From the NCBI GenBank assembly GCA_902777605.1, contig CACYUI010000009.1:22261-72119 (forward strand): a stretch of DNA of 49,859 nucleotides. Direction: 5' to 3'. Positions within the stretch are counted from its first letter, which is position 1, and each line of letters starts with the position of its first letter. Positions 1-8,996 of the stretch are shown here, one piece after another. The notes below the pieces were generated by a model. That model made no database searches and was not told where the DNA came from. It saw only the letters and a list, made by a program, of their open reading frames with translations. Source of the stretch: an uncultured bacterium. Its GTDB lineage: Bacteria; Cyanobacteriota; Vampirovibrionia; Gastranaerophilales; Gastranaerophilaceae. A program made the translations under genes and the position numbers.

Positions 1-74
1 TATTTAATATTTCACCCGAAGGGTGATGTGGTTGTTTATTTAGTCGCGTGTTTTTCCTTTTTCTTTTTGACTAA

Positions 75-108
75 AGTTGACAATACTAAAAGTATTGACA
101 ACTTTTTG
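75..108 (+). terminator. Rho-independent terminator-like hairpin
   Basis: A 13-base-pair stem with one A-A mismatch (arms 75-87 and 91-103, AAA loop) runs straight into TTTTT. This is the classic intrinsic-terminator layout for a gene upstream of the window. The following TTTTTGCACCAAA has reverse-complement counterparts near 35329 and 49731. Confidence 0.7.
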
Positions 109-242
109 CACCAAATTATATATTTTGATAAATAATAAAGTAGCTACTTCTTATTAATTACGACTTCATATCCAAGCATATCTGCTAAATAAATATTAAC
201 GAAATTAGAAATAGATAAATTATAGTTTAGAACAAGCACTTA

Positions 243-270
243 TTGAAATAGAAAATTTAGCACATACAAT
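243..270 (+). promoter_or_regulatory. Putative sigma70-type promoter of typA
   Basis: TTGAAA (243-248) and TACAAT (265-270) are separated by 16 bp. They lie 45 bp before the typA start codon in AT-rich DNA. This is consensus matching by eye only. Confidence 0.4.
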
Positions 271-314
271 ATAAGTGTAAGAATAACACTAGATAAATTT
301 AGGAAAAATGTATT

Positions 315-2105
315 ATGGCTAAAAACATAAGAAATATAGCAATTATTGCCCATGTAGACCACGGCAAAACAACACTTGTAGACTGTATGCTAAAACAAAG
401 CGGTGTATTTAGAGAAGGTCAACAAGTTCAAGAAAGAGTTTTGGATAGTAATGATTTGGAGAGAGAAAGAGGAATTACAATTCTTTCCAAAAACATTTCC
501 ATTGAATATAAAGGAACAAAAATTAATGTTGTAGATACTCCCGGTCACGCAGATTTTGGCGGAGAGGTAGAACGGGTTTTGGGTATGGTTGACGGAGCAT
601 TATTGATTGTTGATGCGGCAGAAGGCCCTATGCCTCAGACAAGATTTGTATTATCTAAAGCATTAGAGCTCGGTATCAGAATTATTGTCGTTATTAACAA
701 AATTGATAAGCCAGCAGCAGATCCGGACGGTACTTTGGATAAGGTTTTTGACTTGTTTACAGAGCTTACAGACAGAGAAGATTTGATTGATTTCCCTTAT
801 ATTTATTCAAGCAGTTTGAACGGCTTTGCTATTAAAAACCTTAACGATGAGAAAAAAGATATGATTCCGCTTTTGGATTGTATTTTAGAAAACATCCAAG
901 AGCCTGAGGGTGACCCAACTAAACCGTTCCAATTCAGAGCAACAACACTTGATTATAATGAATATGTAGGAAGAATTGTAGTAGGCAGAATTGTTAACGG
1001 TGTTGTACATTCTCAAGATCAAGTTGCTTGGGTTAATGCAAACGGTGAAGTAAGCAAGGGCAAAATTACTAAATTATTCGGATTTAAAGATCTTGGCAGG
1101 GTTGAAATAAATGAAGCAGAAGCAGGCGATATTGTTGGCATTGCAGGTTTTTCTGATATTCAAATAGGTGAAACGCTTTGCGACACAAATAACATCAATC
1201 CTTTACCGCTTATAAAAGTTGATGAACCTACTTTGCAGATGAATTTTTCTGTCAATGACAGCCCATTTGCAGGACAGGAAGGAAAATTTGTAACATCAAG
1301 ACAACTTAGAAAAAGATTGTATGATGAATTAGAAAAGAATGTTAGTTTAAGAGTTGAAGACACTGATTCTACAGACTGTTTTAAAGTTTCAGGCAGAGGC
1401 GAACTTCACCTTGGTATTTTAATCGAAACTATGAGAAGAGAAGGATACGAGTTCCAAGTTTCTAAACCTGAAGTTATTTACAAAACTATTAACGGAGAAC
1501 AGTATGAACCGTTTGAAGATTTGTTAATTGATGTTCCAGAAGAGTATGCAGGTTCTTGTATAGACAGACTTTCAGGCAGAAAAGCTACAATGAATTCCAT
1601 GCAAAATGTAGGCAACAGAACAAGCATGAAATTTACTATTCCAGCAAGAGGCTTGATAGGTTTTAGAAGCGAATTTATCAGAATGACTCGCGGTGAAGGT
1701 ATTATGTACCATACTTTTGATGAATATAAACCATACGCAGGCGATATTCCTAAACAAAGAAGCGGTTCAATTTTGGCTCACGAACAGGGTGAAGCTATAC
1801 CTTATGCTTTGGCTCAATTTGAAGACAGAGGAGTATTCTTTGTTACACCGCATACAAAAGTGTACAGAGGTATGATTATCGGTGAAGGAAACAAGGCGCA
1901 AGATATCGTTGTAAATATCTGCAAGACTAAAAAGCTTACAAATATGAGAAGTGCAACTGCCGATGTTATGGTAACACTTCAAGGTCACAAAGAACTTACT
2001 CTTGAAGAATGCTTAGAGTATATCGGTGATGATGAACTCGTTGAAGTTACTCCTGAAAATATCAGAATGAGAAAACAAAATTTGGTTAAATTTGGCAGTA
2101 TATAG
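315..2105 (+). CDS. typA: Translational GTPase TypA/BipA
   Basis: Ribosome-binding GTPase of the EF-G-like family, involved in ribosome assembly and stress or low-temperature adaptation. The G domain shows the P-loop AHVDHGKTT (residues 12-20), the RGIT switch region (52-55), DTPGHADF (74-81) and NKID (128-131). The long C-terminal half ends in the conserved TypA-type domain, and 596 aa is close to the family norm of about 600. ATG at 315 is preceded by AGGA at 301-304. The gene stands alone, with its own likely promoter upstream and a symmetric terminator-like hairpin shared with the convergent accC. Family identification is very secure. Confidence 0.97.
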   Translation: MAKNIRNIAIIAHVDHGKTTLVDCMLKQSGVFREGQQVQERVLDSNDLERERGITILSKNISIEYKGTKINVVDTPGHADFGGEVERVLGMVDGALLIVDAAEGPMPQTRFVLSKALELGIRIIVVINKIDKPAADPDGTLDKVFDLFTELTDREDLIDFPYIYSSSLNGFAIKNLNDEKKDMIPLLDCILENIQEPEGDPTKPFQFRATTLDYNEYVGRIVVGRIVNGVVHSQDQVAWVNANGEVSKGKITKLFGFKDLGRVEINEAEAGDIVGIAGFSDIQIGETLCDTNNINPLPLIKVDEPTLQMNFSVNDSPFAGQEGKFVTSRQLRKRLYDELEKNVSLRVEDTDSTDCFKVSGRGELHLGILIETMRREGYEFQVSKPEVIYKTINGEQYEPFEDLLIDVPEEYAGSCIDRLSGRKATMNSMQNVGNRTSMKFTIPARGLIGFRSEFIRMTRGEGIMYHTFDEYKPYAGDIPKQRSGSILAHEQGEAIPYALAQFEDRGVFFVTPHTKVYRGMIIGEGNKAQDIVVNICKTKKLTNMRSATADVMVTLQGHKELTLEECLEYIGDDELVEVTPENIRMRKQNLVKFGSI

Positions 2106-2133
2106 TACTCAGGATTAAAATAATAACAAATAA

Positions 2134-2166
2134 TAGGTCGGTATTAATTTACCGACCTACTATTTT
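2134..2166. terminator. Bidirectional terminator hairpin between typA and accC
   Basis: A perfect 10-bp stem, TAGGTCGGTA (2134-2143) with its complement at 2150-2159, has a TTAATT loop and T-rich flanks. It sits between convergent typA and accC and could stop transcription from both sides. Its TAGGT foot also makes it a member of the dispersed TAGGT/ACAAT-type hairpin family in this window. Confidence 0.7.
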
Positions 2167-2189
2167 ATAGAATGTAAAATTTATACAAC

Positions 2190-3539
2190 TTATTTTTCAC
2201 GCCTTTTATAAAAATCTTCAATAAATCCAGTATTAAACTTACCGCTCTTAAATACTTCGTCCTCAATAAGTTCTTGATGGAACGGAATAGTTGTCTTAAC
2301 ACCTGTTACAACATATTCCTTCAATGCTTGATACATTCTTCTTCTAGCTTGTTTTCTGTTTTCACCCCAACAGATTAATTTACCAATCATTGAATCATAA
2401 TAAGGCGGAATAGAATATCCGGGATAAACATGAGAGTCAACTCTTATGCCAAATCCTCCTGGAGTAAAGTATCCGTCAATTTTACCAGGGCATGGCATAA
2501 AGTCATGTTCAGGATCTTCTGCATTAATTCTGCATTCTATTGCGTGACCTCTGAGTTTTACATCATCTTGCGTATATCCAAGTTTTTCACCTGATGCAAC
2601 AAGAATTTGTTCTCTTACAATATCAATTTGAGAAATCATTTCCGTAACACAATGCTCAACCTGAACACGAGTGTTCATTTCCATAAAGTACCATTTACCG
2701 TCATGGTCAAGCAAAAATTCACAAGTTCCTGCACCTTCGTAATTGATAGCTTTAGCAGCTCTTACTGCTGCTGCACCCATTTCTTTTCTTGTTTCTTCAT
2801 CAATTGCAGGAGAAGGAGCTTCTTCCAATAATTTTTGGTGGCGTCTTTGAATAGAACAATCTCTTTCACCGAGGTGAATTACATTGCCAAAAGAGTCACC
2901 TAATATTTGAACTTCAATGTGTCTTGGGTTTTCCAAGAATTTTTCCGCATAAACATCGGGGTTTCCAAAGAAGTTTTCAGCCTCTTGACGACACAGATTA
3001 AAATTAGATTCCAATTCTTCATCGGCTCTGACAACTCTCATACCCTTCCCGCCACCGCCTGCAGTAGCTTTGAGAATAATAGGATAGCCCACTTTGTGCG
3101 CAAACTCCATAACCTCTTGCGGAGTTTTTACAATACCTGTTCCCGGAGTAACAGGAACATTGTTTTCTATCATTGTTTTACGAGCAGTAGCTTTATCACC
3201 CATTTTACGCATAGCAGCTGCTGTAGGACCGATAAATTTTATATTATACATCTCACAAATTTCAGCAAACTCTGCTCTTTCAGATAAAAATCCGTATCCC
3301 GGGTGAATTGCATCACAACCTGCCATTAGAGCGGTCGAAATAATTGTTGGTATATTCAAATAACTCTGGTTACTCGGAGCAGGCCCTATACAAAAAGCAT
3401 CTGTTGCTAATCTTACATGCAGAGATTCCGCATCTGCTTGAGAATATATTGCAACGGTAGGAATTCCCAATTCTCTACATGCTCTTATTACCCTTACAGC
3501 TATCTCTCCTCGGTTTGCTATTAATACTCGTTTAAACAT
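2190..3539 (-). CDS. accC: Acetyl-CoA carboxylase, biotin carboxylase subunit
   Basis: ATP-dependent carboxylation of biotin on AccB, the first half-reaction of acetyl-CoA carboxylase in fatty-acid synthesis. The 449-aa length and the order of a Rossmann-like N-domain (FKRVLIANRGEIAVRVIRA at 2-20), ATP-grasp domain with the glycine-rich KATAGGGGKGMR loop, the metal/bicarbonate region EMNTRVQVEH, and the biotin-carboxylase C-domain are all standard. It lies 107 bp downstream of accB on the same strand, and the gap carries a long hairpin. Cytosolic; partners are AccB and the AccA/AccD carboxyltransferase encoded at 9.8-11.6 kb. Confidence 0.97.
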   Translation of the reverse strand: MFKRVLIANRGEIAVRVIRACRELGIPTVAIYSQADAESLHVRLATDAFCIGPAPSNQSYLNIPTIISTALMAGCDAIHPGYGFLSERAEFAEICEMYNIKFIGPTAAAMRKMGDKATARKTMIENNVPVTPGTGIVKTPQEVMEFAHKVGYPIILKATAGGGGKGMRVVRADEELESNFNLCRQEAENFFGNPDVYAEKFLENPRHIEVQILGDSFGNVIHLGERDCSIQRRHQKLLEEAPSPAIDEETRKEMGAAAVRAAKAINYEGAGTCEFLLDHDGKWYFMEMNTRVQVEHCVTEMISQIDIVREQILVASGEKLGYTQDDVKLRGHAIECRINAEDPEHDFMPCPGKIDGYFTPGGFGIRVDSHVYPGYSIPPYYDSMIGKLICWGENRKQARRRMYQALKEYVVTGVKTTIPFHQELIEDEVFKSGKFNTGFIEDFYKRREK

Positions 3540-3591
3540 TTATACTATCCCTTAATTTATCAATTATTGAAATAGCTGAAAATACAAAACT

Positions 3592-3629
3592 GAAAATGGA
3601 AAATTATCTTTTTATAACTTTCCATTTTC
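3592..3629 (-). promoter_or_regulatory. Hairpin in the accB-accC gap
   Basis: GAAAATGGAAA (3592-3602) can pair with TTTCCATTTTC (3619-3629), an 11-bp perfect stem with a 16-nt AT-rich loop. It lies between accB and accC and could modulate read-through or mRNA decay, but there is no direct evidence of function. Confidence 0.4.
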
Positions 3630-3646
3630 CATTTTCAACTTTCAAT

Positions 3647-4099
3647 TTATTCTACATACATAAGAACTTGACCAAATTCAACAGGATCGCCATTTTTGAC
3701 ACAAATTTTAACGACTTTTCCTGCTTGTTCTGATTTGATTTCGTTCATCAATTTCATTGCTTCGATTATACAAACAACATCACCGACAGCAACACTTGAA
3801 CCAATTTCAACAAAAGGTGCTGCATCAGGAGATGATGCTGAATAGAAAGTTCCTACCATTGGAGAAGTGATTGCTTTACCTTGAGGAACTTGTTCTTTAG
3901 CCTCTTCTGCCGGTTTAGAAGGCGAAATTGTTTGAGCAGGTGCGGCTGCAGTCGGTGCAGCAGGTGCTCCCACAATAACTTCCGGCAAATCTTTTCTAAT
4001 AGTGATAGCTTGTTCGCCATCTTCCATAGAAATTTCCGTCAAGCCGTTTTCCGTAATAATTTTAGCTATTTTTTCTATATATTCTGGTTTAAAATCCAT
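3647..4099 (-). CDS. accB: Acetyl-CoA carboxylase, biotin carboxyl carrier protein
   Basis: Carries the biotin that shuttles the carboxyl group between AccC and AccAD. The N-terminal part (1-38) is followed by an Ala/Pro-rich linker (about 45-75) and a C-terminal biotinyl domain. The EAMKLMNE motif (113-120) places the biotinylated lysine at K116. The 150-aa length is typical. The ATG at 4099 has a strong AGGAG ribosome-binding site. Its place just downstream of efp is the gene order long known from cyanobacteria and many other bacteria. Confidence 0.97.
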   Translation of the reverse strand: MDFKPEYIEKIAKIITENGLTEISMEDGEQAITIRKDLPEVIVGAPAAPTAAAPAQTISPSKPAEEAKEQVPQGKAITSPMVGTFYSASSPDAAPFVEIGSSVAVGDVVCIIEAMKLMNEIKSEQAGKVVKICVKNGDPVEFGQVLMYVE

Positions 4100-4149
4100 T
4101 TTTTTCTCCTTTTAGATAATCAAAAAAGCTGTAATGCTTTTTTACATTA

Positions 4150-4707
4150 CTAACAACGGTCTAAATATTCGTTTGTTCGTGTATCAACTCTTATCATATC
4201 ACCATTTGATACAAAGAACGGAACATTTACAACTGCGCCTGTTTCAAGTTTTGCAGGTTTTGTACCGCCTTGGGCAGTGTTACCCTTTTCAGCCGGAGGA
4301 GTATCAACAACTTCCAACTCTACATGTGCAGGAATATCAACACCGATGATTCTTGAATCATGTTTTAGTACTTGTACAATCATATTTTCTTTAAGATATT
4401 TTTTACCGTCACCAACTTGATCTTCAGCAATTTGGATTTGTTCATAAGTTTCGTTATCCATCATAACATAGTCATTACCTTCTTTATAAAGGTATTGCAT
4501 TTCTCTTCTGTCAAGCATTGCTTTTGCTACTTTTTCACCTGCTCTAAAAGTTTTTTCAACTACATTACCTGATTCTACATTTTTAAGTTTTGTTCTTACA
4601 AATGCAGCACCTTTTCCGGGTTTAACATGCAAAAATTCAACAACAGTCCAAAGACCGTTATCCAGTTCTAATGTTAGGCCATTCTTTAAATCGTTTACTG
4701 AAATCAT
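4150..4707 (-). CDS. efp: Translation elongation factor P
   Basis: Rescues ribosomes stalled at polyproline stretches. The 185-aa protein has the three-barrel EF-P layout. The tip loop reads HVKPGKGAAF, with lysine K32 at the position that is modified in many species. The start ATG at 4707 has AAGGAG upstream. It is the first gene of the efp-accB-accC block, 50 bp ahead of accB, so the three are probably co-transcribed. No EF-P modification gene is seen in this window. Confidence 0.97.
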   Translation of the reverse strand: MISVNDLKNGLTLELDNGLWTVVEFLHVKPGKGAAFVRTKLKNVESGNVVEKTFRAGEKVAKAMLDRREMQYLYKEGNDYVMMDNETYEQIQIAEDQVGDGKKYLKENMIVQVLKHDSRIIGVDIPAHVELEVVDTPPAEKGNTAQGGTKPAKLETGAVVNVPFFVSNGDMIRVDTRTNEYLDRC

Positions 4708-4782
4708 ACTAACTCCTTGGTTATAATATTCTACTTTTTCTTGATACTAACATAAACATGTGTTGTGCGCAATAATATTGAA

Positions 4783-6168
4783 CTATGCCAAATATTTTTG
4801 CAAAGTTGCTTGGTCAAAAATTTCTATACTATCTTTTGAGTGAATAAATACAAGACAGCTAATCAGGGACTTAAATGACTGAAAATCTTCAAAAGCAAGT
4901 TTTTGACGCAAATCTGTCATATTATTTGCCATAAACTCCGTAAGAATAGTTTTGTCATTATAAAACAACTCTGACATAAATTCAAAAGCGTCTCTTGTCT
5001 TTACACCTTCAAGATAAATTAAATCAGGTGATTGAAATTCAATAAATCTGAGAGCTTTGTCAATATTGAAACCCACATTTTCGTTAAGTTCACATTGATT
5101 AACACCTTTTAACTCATACTTTGCAATAGATTCAATTGTCATAATATTTTTCTTACTTTTTGCAGCTTCCAAAAGTAATGAATATATAATATGAGTTTTA
5201 CCACTCAAAGGAGAACCGCAAACCAAAATAATTCCCGGTGTATTCAAAGCATGCGTAATAACGCTTCTTGATTTTTCATCAGGAATAATTTTTTCCAATT
5301 TTTGCGGCGGCTTATATATTTTTAGAGAAACTCTCTCACCCATAATTGTAGGAAAAGATGATACTGATGCTGTCAACATAGATTTGTCAACTTTAAAACA
5401 AAGTTTTCCTAGTTGAGGAATTTCACATACTGATGCATCCAAATTTGAAAGAGTTTTGAGTTTAGATACAAAAGCAGAATTTAATATTGAAGGTATTATA
5501 CCTTTATCAACAGGTTCTCCGTTTTGTTTAAAAACAACTCTTAACCCTTCTTCTGATTGTTCAAAATTGAGTTCATGCGTATCTTCAATAATTGCTTGAG
5601 TTAAAATTGCTCTTATAACATGTTGAATGTGTTCTTCACCAGCTTCGTCTTTATGAAGCTCTTCCGTCCAATCAAAAGTTTCCTGTTCTTCTTCGCTTAA
5701 TGTAATACTGTCAACAGTATCAGCTACTTTATAATACTCATCAATTTTTTTAAGTATACTCGTTTCAGAAGAAATAACAGGCTCGATAGAACATTCCGCC
5801 GTTTCAATGATTTTATCTATTGCAAACAAATCCAAAGGATCTGACATCGCAACAGTCAAAACATCTTCTATTTTAAATAACGGAATAATTTTATATCTTC
5901 TTGCATCAGGAAATGAAATAAACTTAAAACACTTTGGATCAGGAGTATAATCTTCTAAATTAACATATGGAATGTGAAGCTTTGATTCCAAAAATTTAAG
6001 CAATGTATCTTCGGCTAAAATTCCGGAATTGATAAGCGCTTGACCTATATTTATGCGTTGAACATTTGCAAGCTCTTCTGCTTTTTCCAATATCTCATAC
6101 TGTACGATACCATCGCGTACAAGTTCGTATTTCAATTTTTCCAGAGTTTTGTTTGTTATTGTTTCCAT
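4783..6168 (-). CDS. Degenerate PilB/GspE-type secretion ATPase homologue with MshEN-like N domain
   Basis: The N-terminal region (about 10-145) resembles the T2SSE_N/MshEN domain of PilB and GspE, including IGQALINSGIL (41-51) and HIPYVNL (65-71). The C-terminal region matches the AAA-like core: Walker A GSPLSGKT (318-325), a TIES sequence where TIEDP is usual, and PDLIYLEGV (381-389) in place of a Walker B ending in GEIRD. The usual His box (STLHTND) reads TEFMANN, and the C-terminal four-cysteine zinc element is absent. At 461 aa it is shorter than a typical PilB (about 560). ATP hydrolysis may therefore be weak or lost, and a regulatory or ligand-sensing role is plausible. It is the last gene of the kinase/receiver unit. 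Confidence 0.75.
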   Translation of the reverse strand: METITNKTLEKLKYELVRDGIVQYEILEKAEELANVQRINIGQALINSGILAEDTLLKFLESKLHIPYVNLEDYTPDPKCFKFISFPDARRYKIIPLFKIEDVLTVAMSDPLDLFAIDKIIETAECSIEPVISSETSILKKIDEYYKVADTVDSITLSEEEQETFDWTEELHKDEAGEEHIQHVIRAILTQAIIEDTHELNFEQSEEGLRVVFKQNGEPVDKGIIPSILNSAFVSKLKTLSNLDASVCEIPQLGKLCFKVDKSMLTASVSSFPTIMGERVSLKIYKPPQKLEKIIPDEKSRSVITHALNTPGIILVCGSPLSGKTHIIYSLLLEAAKSKKNIMTIESIAKYELKGVNQCELNENVGFNIDKALRFIEFQSPDLIYLEGVKTRDAFEFMSELFYNDKTILTEFMANNMTDLRQKLAFEDFQSFKSLISCLVFIHSKDSIEIFDQATLQKYLA

Positions 6169-6174
6169 TCGCTT

Positions 6175-6567
6175 TTATATCCCTGTCCTTAAAAAACCAA
6201 TAATTCTAAAAATATCTGCAGCTTTTCGTCCTTCTTGTCCGAATTTTTCTTCAATATCAGAAAAGGTTCCTCGTTTTTGATTGTATGCATACTTATGAAC
6301 CAAATCTTTTATAGAGTCATTTTCTTCGTAATCAAGCTTTTCGTTTCCGCTCCACCATTTTATAATTCTATTAATAAGTGTTTTTGATTTCTTATTATCT
6401 TTATCGGATAAAATCGTTATTTTATCCTTACCCTCAAATATGTCTACACCGATATCACCATAAAGTTTTTTTACTTTTTCTCTTGTTAGACTTGGATTTT
6501 GTTTGATTAATTTCTTGAGTGGAGTCCTCTCCATGCTTAAACCGATAATTTTTGTTGTCGATACCAT
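6175..6567 (-). CDS. Conserved-looking hypothetical protein, 130 aa
   Basis: No family recognised. It is a soluble, charged protein with a Lys-rich middle (KDNKKSKTLINRIIKWW, about 56-72) and a helical C-terminal half. No signal peptide or membrane segment is visible. It is tightly packed: 6 bp before the degenerate PilB-like gene and 16 bp after the receiver gene. This makes it a probable partner of the two-component/ATPase unit rather than a random reading frame. ATG start at 6567. Confidence 0.6.
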   Translation of the reverse strand: MVSTTKIIGLSMERTPLKKLIKQNPSLTREKVKKLYGDIGVDIFEGKDKITILSDKDNKKSKTLINRIIKWWSGNEKLDYEENDSIKDLVHKYAYNQKRGTFSDIEEKFGQEGRKAADIFRIIGFLRTGI

Positions 6568-6583
6568 ACCTGCCTCTTACTAT

Positions 6584-6958
6584 TTACCCCTCTGCTTTAC
6601 CAAGATATTCTTCTACTTTTTTAACAATGGCATCAAGCTCAAAAGGTTTTGTTATATATTCATTCACCCCTGTTTCTTCGCCAATCATCTTGTCCTCAAG
6701 CTGAGAACGCGCCGTAACCATTATTATCGGAATATCTTTGTATTTAGCATCATATTTTAATAAACGGCTAATTTTATATCCGTTAATTTTTGGCATCATA
6801 ACATCAAGTATAATCAAGTCAGGCATAAGCTCTTTTGCAAGCCTAAGCCCGTCTTCACCGTTAAAAGCCGTATAGCACACGAAACCTGAAACCTCAAGGA
6901 CAAACTTCAGGCTCTCAACTATATCCTGTTCATCATCCACTATAAGAATCTTTTTCAT
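6584..6958 (-). CDS. Single-domain response regulator (CheY-like)
   Basis: A stand-alone receiver of about 124 aa with acidic pocket VDDEQD, phosphoacceptor in LIILDVMMP, Thr in IIMVTAR and conserved lysine in YITKPFELD. No output domain follows, so it must act by protein contact. I chose the ATG at 6958 because AAGGAG lies 6 nt upstream; an in-frame TTG at 6973 would add five residues. Its first 26 bp overlap the end of the kinase gene, which strongly suggests translational coupling and a cognate pair. The C-terminus ends in AEG with the stop codon inside a GGGGTAAA motif. Confidence 0.92.
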   Translation of the reverse strand: MKKILIVDDEQDIVESLKFVLEVSGFVCYTAFNGEDGLRLAKELMPDLIILDVMMPKINGYKISRLLKYDAKYKDIPIIMVTARSQLEDKMIGEETGVNEYITKPFELDAIVKKVEEYLGKAEG

Positions 6959-8945
6959 GTGTATCTCCTTCAATCTCGTATGAATACATTATATCACATT
7001 TTCCGTATATGTCCGATTTCTCAGCAATAACAGAATCTATTTTCTTTTTCAAAAATTCTGCAGAAGGTTTATCTCCTTCCATAAGAAGTATTGTTAGTGT
7101 TGTCATAACTCCTTCGTGTTCAATAAGAGAATTTGCCATGTAGGTTTTGTTCAGCAAATTATTTTCTCTCAAAAGATTTTCAATTACTTCATTTGTTGAC
7201 TTAATTTTTATAACTGCGACAGTTGTTGCATTAGAACGAGCCTTTTGCACCATTTGTTTTCTAATCATCATAAAATTAGATTTATCATTAGCTATAGGTA
7301 TAACAAAATAGAATTTTGAACCTTTATTTATTTCACTATCACACCAAATCGCACCATTATGCGATTCCATAAGCTGCCTTGCAATCGGAAGCCCGAGTCC
7401 TGAACCGCCAACTTTTCTTGAAAGTGAATTTTCAATTTGTGCAAATTTATCAAACACATGATTTAAATCTTTGCGTTCAATACCGATACCGTGATCTTCT
7501 ACGCAAACTTGAAGATAGTTGCCTTGTAGTTTTTTGATATCCTCTTCAAAACAATGGTCGTATTGAAGTTCACGAGCATTGACAACTTTAGATGAAATCT
7601 CTATTTCGCCCACTTCAGGGGTAAATTTAATTGCGTTAGAAACAAGATTTGTCAAAACTTGCTCTAAACGATTTGAGTCAGCATAAATTTCTACATCATC
7701 TCCCGAAGGAGTATACTTTATCGTCAAATCTTTTTCTTTAGCTACTTCAGTAAGGTTGTTTTTTACATACTCAATTACGGGTTCAATATGAATAAGTTCA
7801 AATTTGAAGTCCATTTTCCCTGCTTCAATTTTGGAAATATCAAGAAGGTCATTAATAATTCCTGAAAGCCTTACTGCATTCCTTTTTCCCATAGAAACAA
7901 ATTTTTCTATATTTTCGCTCATTTCACCTGCTTTACCACTGAGAATAATATCCATAGCATTTTTGATTGCGGTTAGTGGTGTTCTAAGTTCATGAGAAAC
8001 TATCGAAATAAATTCGGATTTTAATCTCTCAAGTTTTTGTAATTTTCTGTTAGTTGCTTTTAGTTCTTGCGTAAAAGATGCACTCTGAAGCGGTATTGTT
8101 ACTTGTTGAACAAGAGTTTGAAAAACTGTTGCATCTTCTGTTGAAAAAGGTTTTTCTCTGTATATCTCTGTAAATCCGAAAAACTCGTCATTTAGTGCAA
8201 TAGGAGCAAACATATTATCAAATCTCAATATTGAAAAATCGTATTCTTGAATATTATGTTTGATGTTTTTTTCTATTTTTAAGTTCCCGATTTTTATGTC
8301 AAACGGAGGGTCGGAAAGTAGTGATTTATAACTCAAAATTGCACGAAGCTTTAATGCCTCAAGAAGTCTGTCAGAAATTTTATATAACGAATTGATGATC
8401 AAAACTGGCTCGCGCTCCGAACGAAACATTAAAGTACAAGATAGTTCAAAATTAAGAGATTTTTCAATTCCTTCTATCATTATTTTCAAAAGCTTATCCT
8501 TATCTAAAGAGCCCGCAAGCTGAGAACTTGTATTGTATAAAACATTTAGTTGATACAAGCTTGCAGCAAGTTCTTGGTTGGATTTTGCCATCTTTAAAAG
8601 CTGCTGCCTTGTTCTAAGAGCAGAATCTATAGTTGTTATAAGAAGTTTGGTATCAATCGGTGTTTTTATAAAAAGATTTATATTGTGGGAAACATCTTTG
8701 TTGTACTCTTTTTCACCTATAATAAGCAGAGAAACTGACGGAAACTGCTTAATTTTCCTGCAAAGCGGCTTTAATTCCAATGACTCGATATCTCCGTCAA
8801 TCAGTACAATATCAGGTTCTTCAACTTTTAAAATGTCAAAAATAAGAACCTCGTCAACACAGGTTATAATTTCGTCAGTTCCAAAAGCTGACCTGATAAC
8901 CTTCTCCTTCTCACTATCCTCGCTAATCAACAAAAACTTTGTCAT
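6933..8945 (-). CDS. Hybrid-type sensor histidine kinase (REC-GAF-HisKA-HATPase)
   Basis: A cytosolic sensor kinase of 670 aa without membrane segments. An N-terminal receiver-like domain (about 1-115) keeps E9/D10, D50 and K94. A GAF-like domain follows (about 125-290). The dimerisation domain carries the phospho-histidine H318 in SHELRTP, and the ATPase domain has the N box around N437, DHGIG (484-488) and GGSGLGL (513-519). A 115-residue C-terminal extension (about 555-670) follows the ATPase domain; I cannot assign it, though a degenerate nucleotidyl-cyclase-like fold is conceivable. The downstream overlapping receiver is the likely phosphate acceptor. Confidence 0.9.
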   Translation of the reverse strand: MTKFLLISEDSEKEKVIRSAFGTDEIITCVDEVLIFDILKVEEPDIVLIDGDIESLELKPLCRKIKQFPSVSLLIIGEKEYNKDVSHNINLFIKTPIDTKLLITTIDSALRTRQQLLKMAKSNQELAASLYQLNVLYNTSSQLAGSLDKDKLLKIMIEGIEKSLNFELSCTLMFRSEREPVLIINSLYKISDRLLEALKLRAILSYKSLLSDPPFDIKIGNLKIEKNIKHNIQEYDFSILRFDNMFAPIALNDEFFGFTEIYREKPFSTEDATVFQTLVQQVTIPLQSASFTQELKATNRKLQKLERLKSEFISIVSHELRTPLTAIKNAMDIILSGKAGEMSENIEKFVSMGKRNAVRLSGIINDLLDISKIEAGKMDFKFELIHIEPVIEYVKNNLTEVAKEKDLTIKYTPSGDDVEIYADSNRLEQVLTNLVSNAIKFTPEVGEIEISSKVVNARELQYDHCFEEDIKKLQGNYLQVCVEDHGIGIERKDLNHVFDKFAQIENSLSRKVGGSGLGLPIARQLMESHNGAIWCDSEINKGSKFYFVIPIANDKSNFMMIRKQMVQKARSNATTVAVIKIKSTNEVIENLLRENNLLNKTYMANSLIEHEGVMTTLTILLMEGDKPSAEFLKKKIDSVIAEKSDIYGKCDIMYSYEIEGDTHEKDSYSG

Positions 8946-8996
8946 ACTTACATAATATCAAAAAAGGGGTAAATATGGAAATTGTTAAGGTATATT

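Larger units (their letters stand above)
1..314. other. Intergenic region upstream of typA
   Basis: No convincing gene is visible. The region has a small CACCC-GAA-GGGTG hairpin at 13-25, a terminator-like hairpin at 75-108 and then AT-rich DNA leading to a possible typA promoter. The terminator probably ends a plus-strand transcript that starts left of the window. Confidence 0.6.

Noticed and set aside
2907..3287. 126-codon plus-strand frame inside accC
   Set aside because: It is antisense to the conserved biotin carboxylase core and has no ribosome-binding site or family likeness.
3541..3646. Riboswitch between accB and accC
   Set aside because: Only one simple AT-rich hairpin is present, with no multi-stem architecture of a known class.
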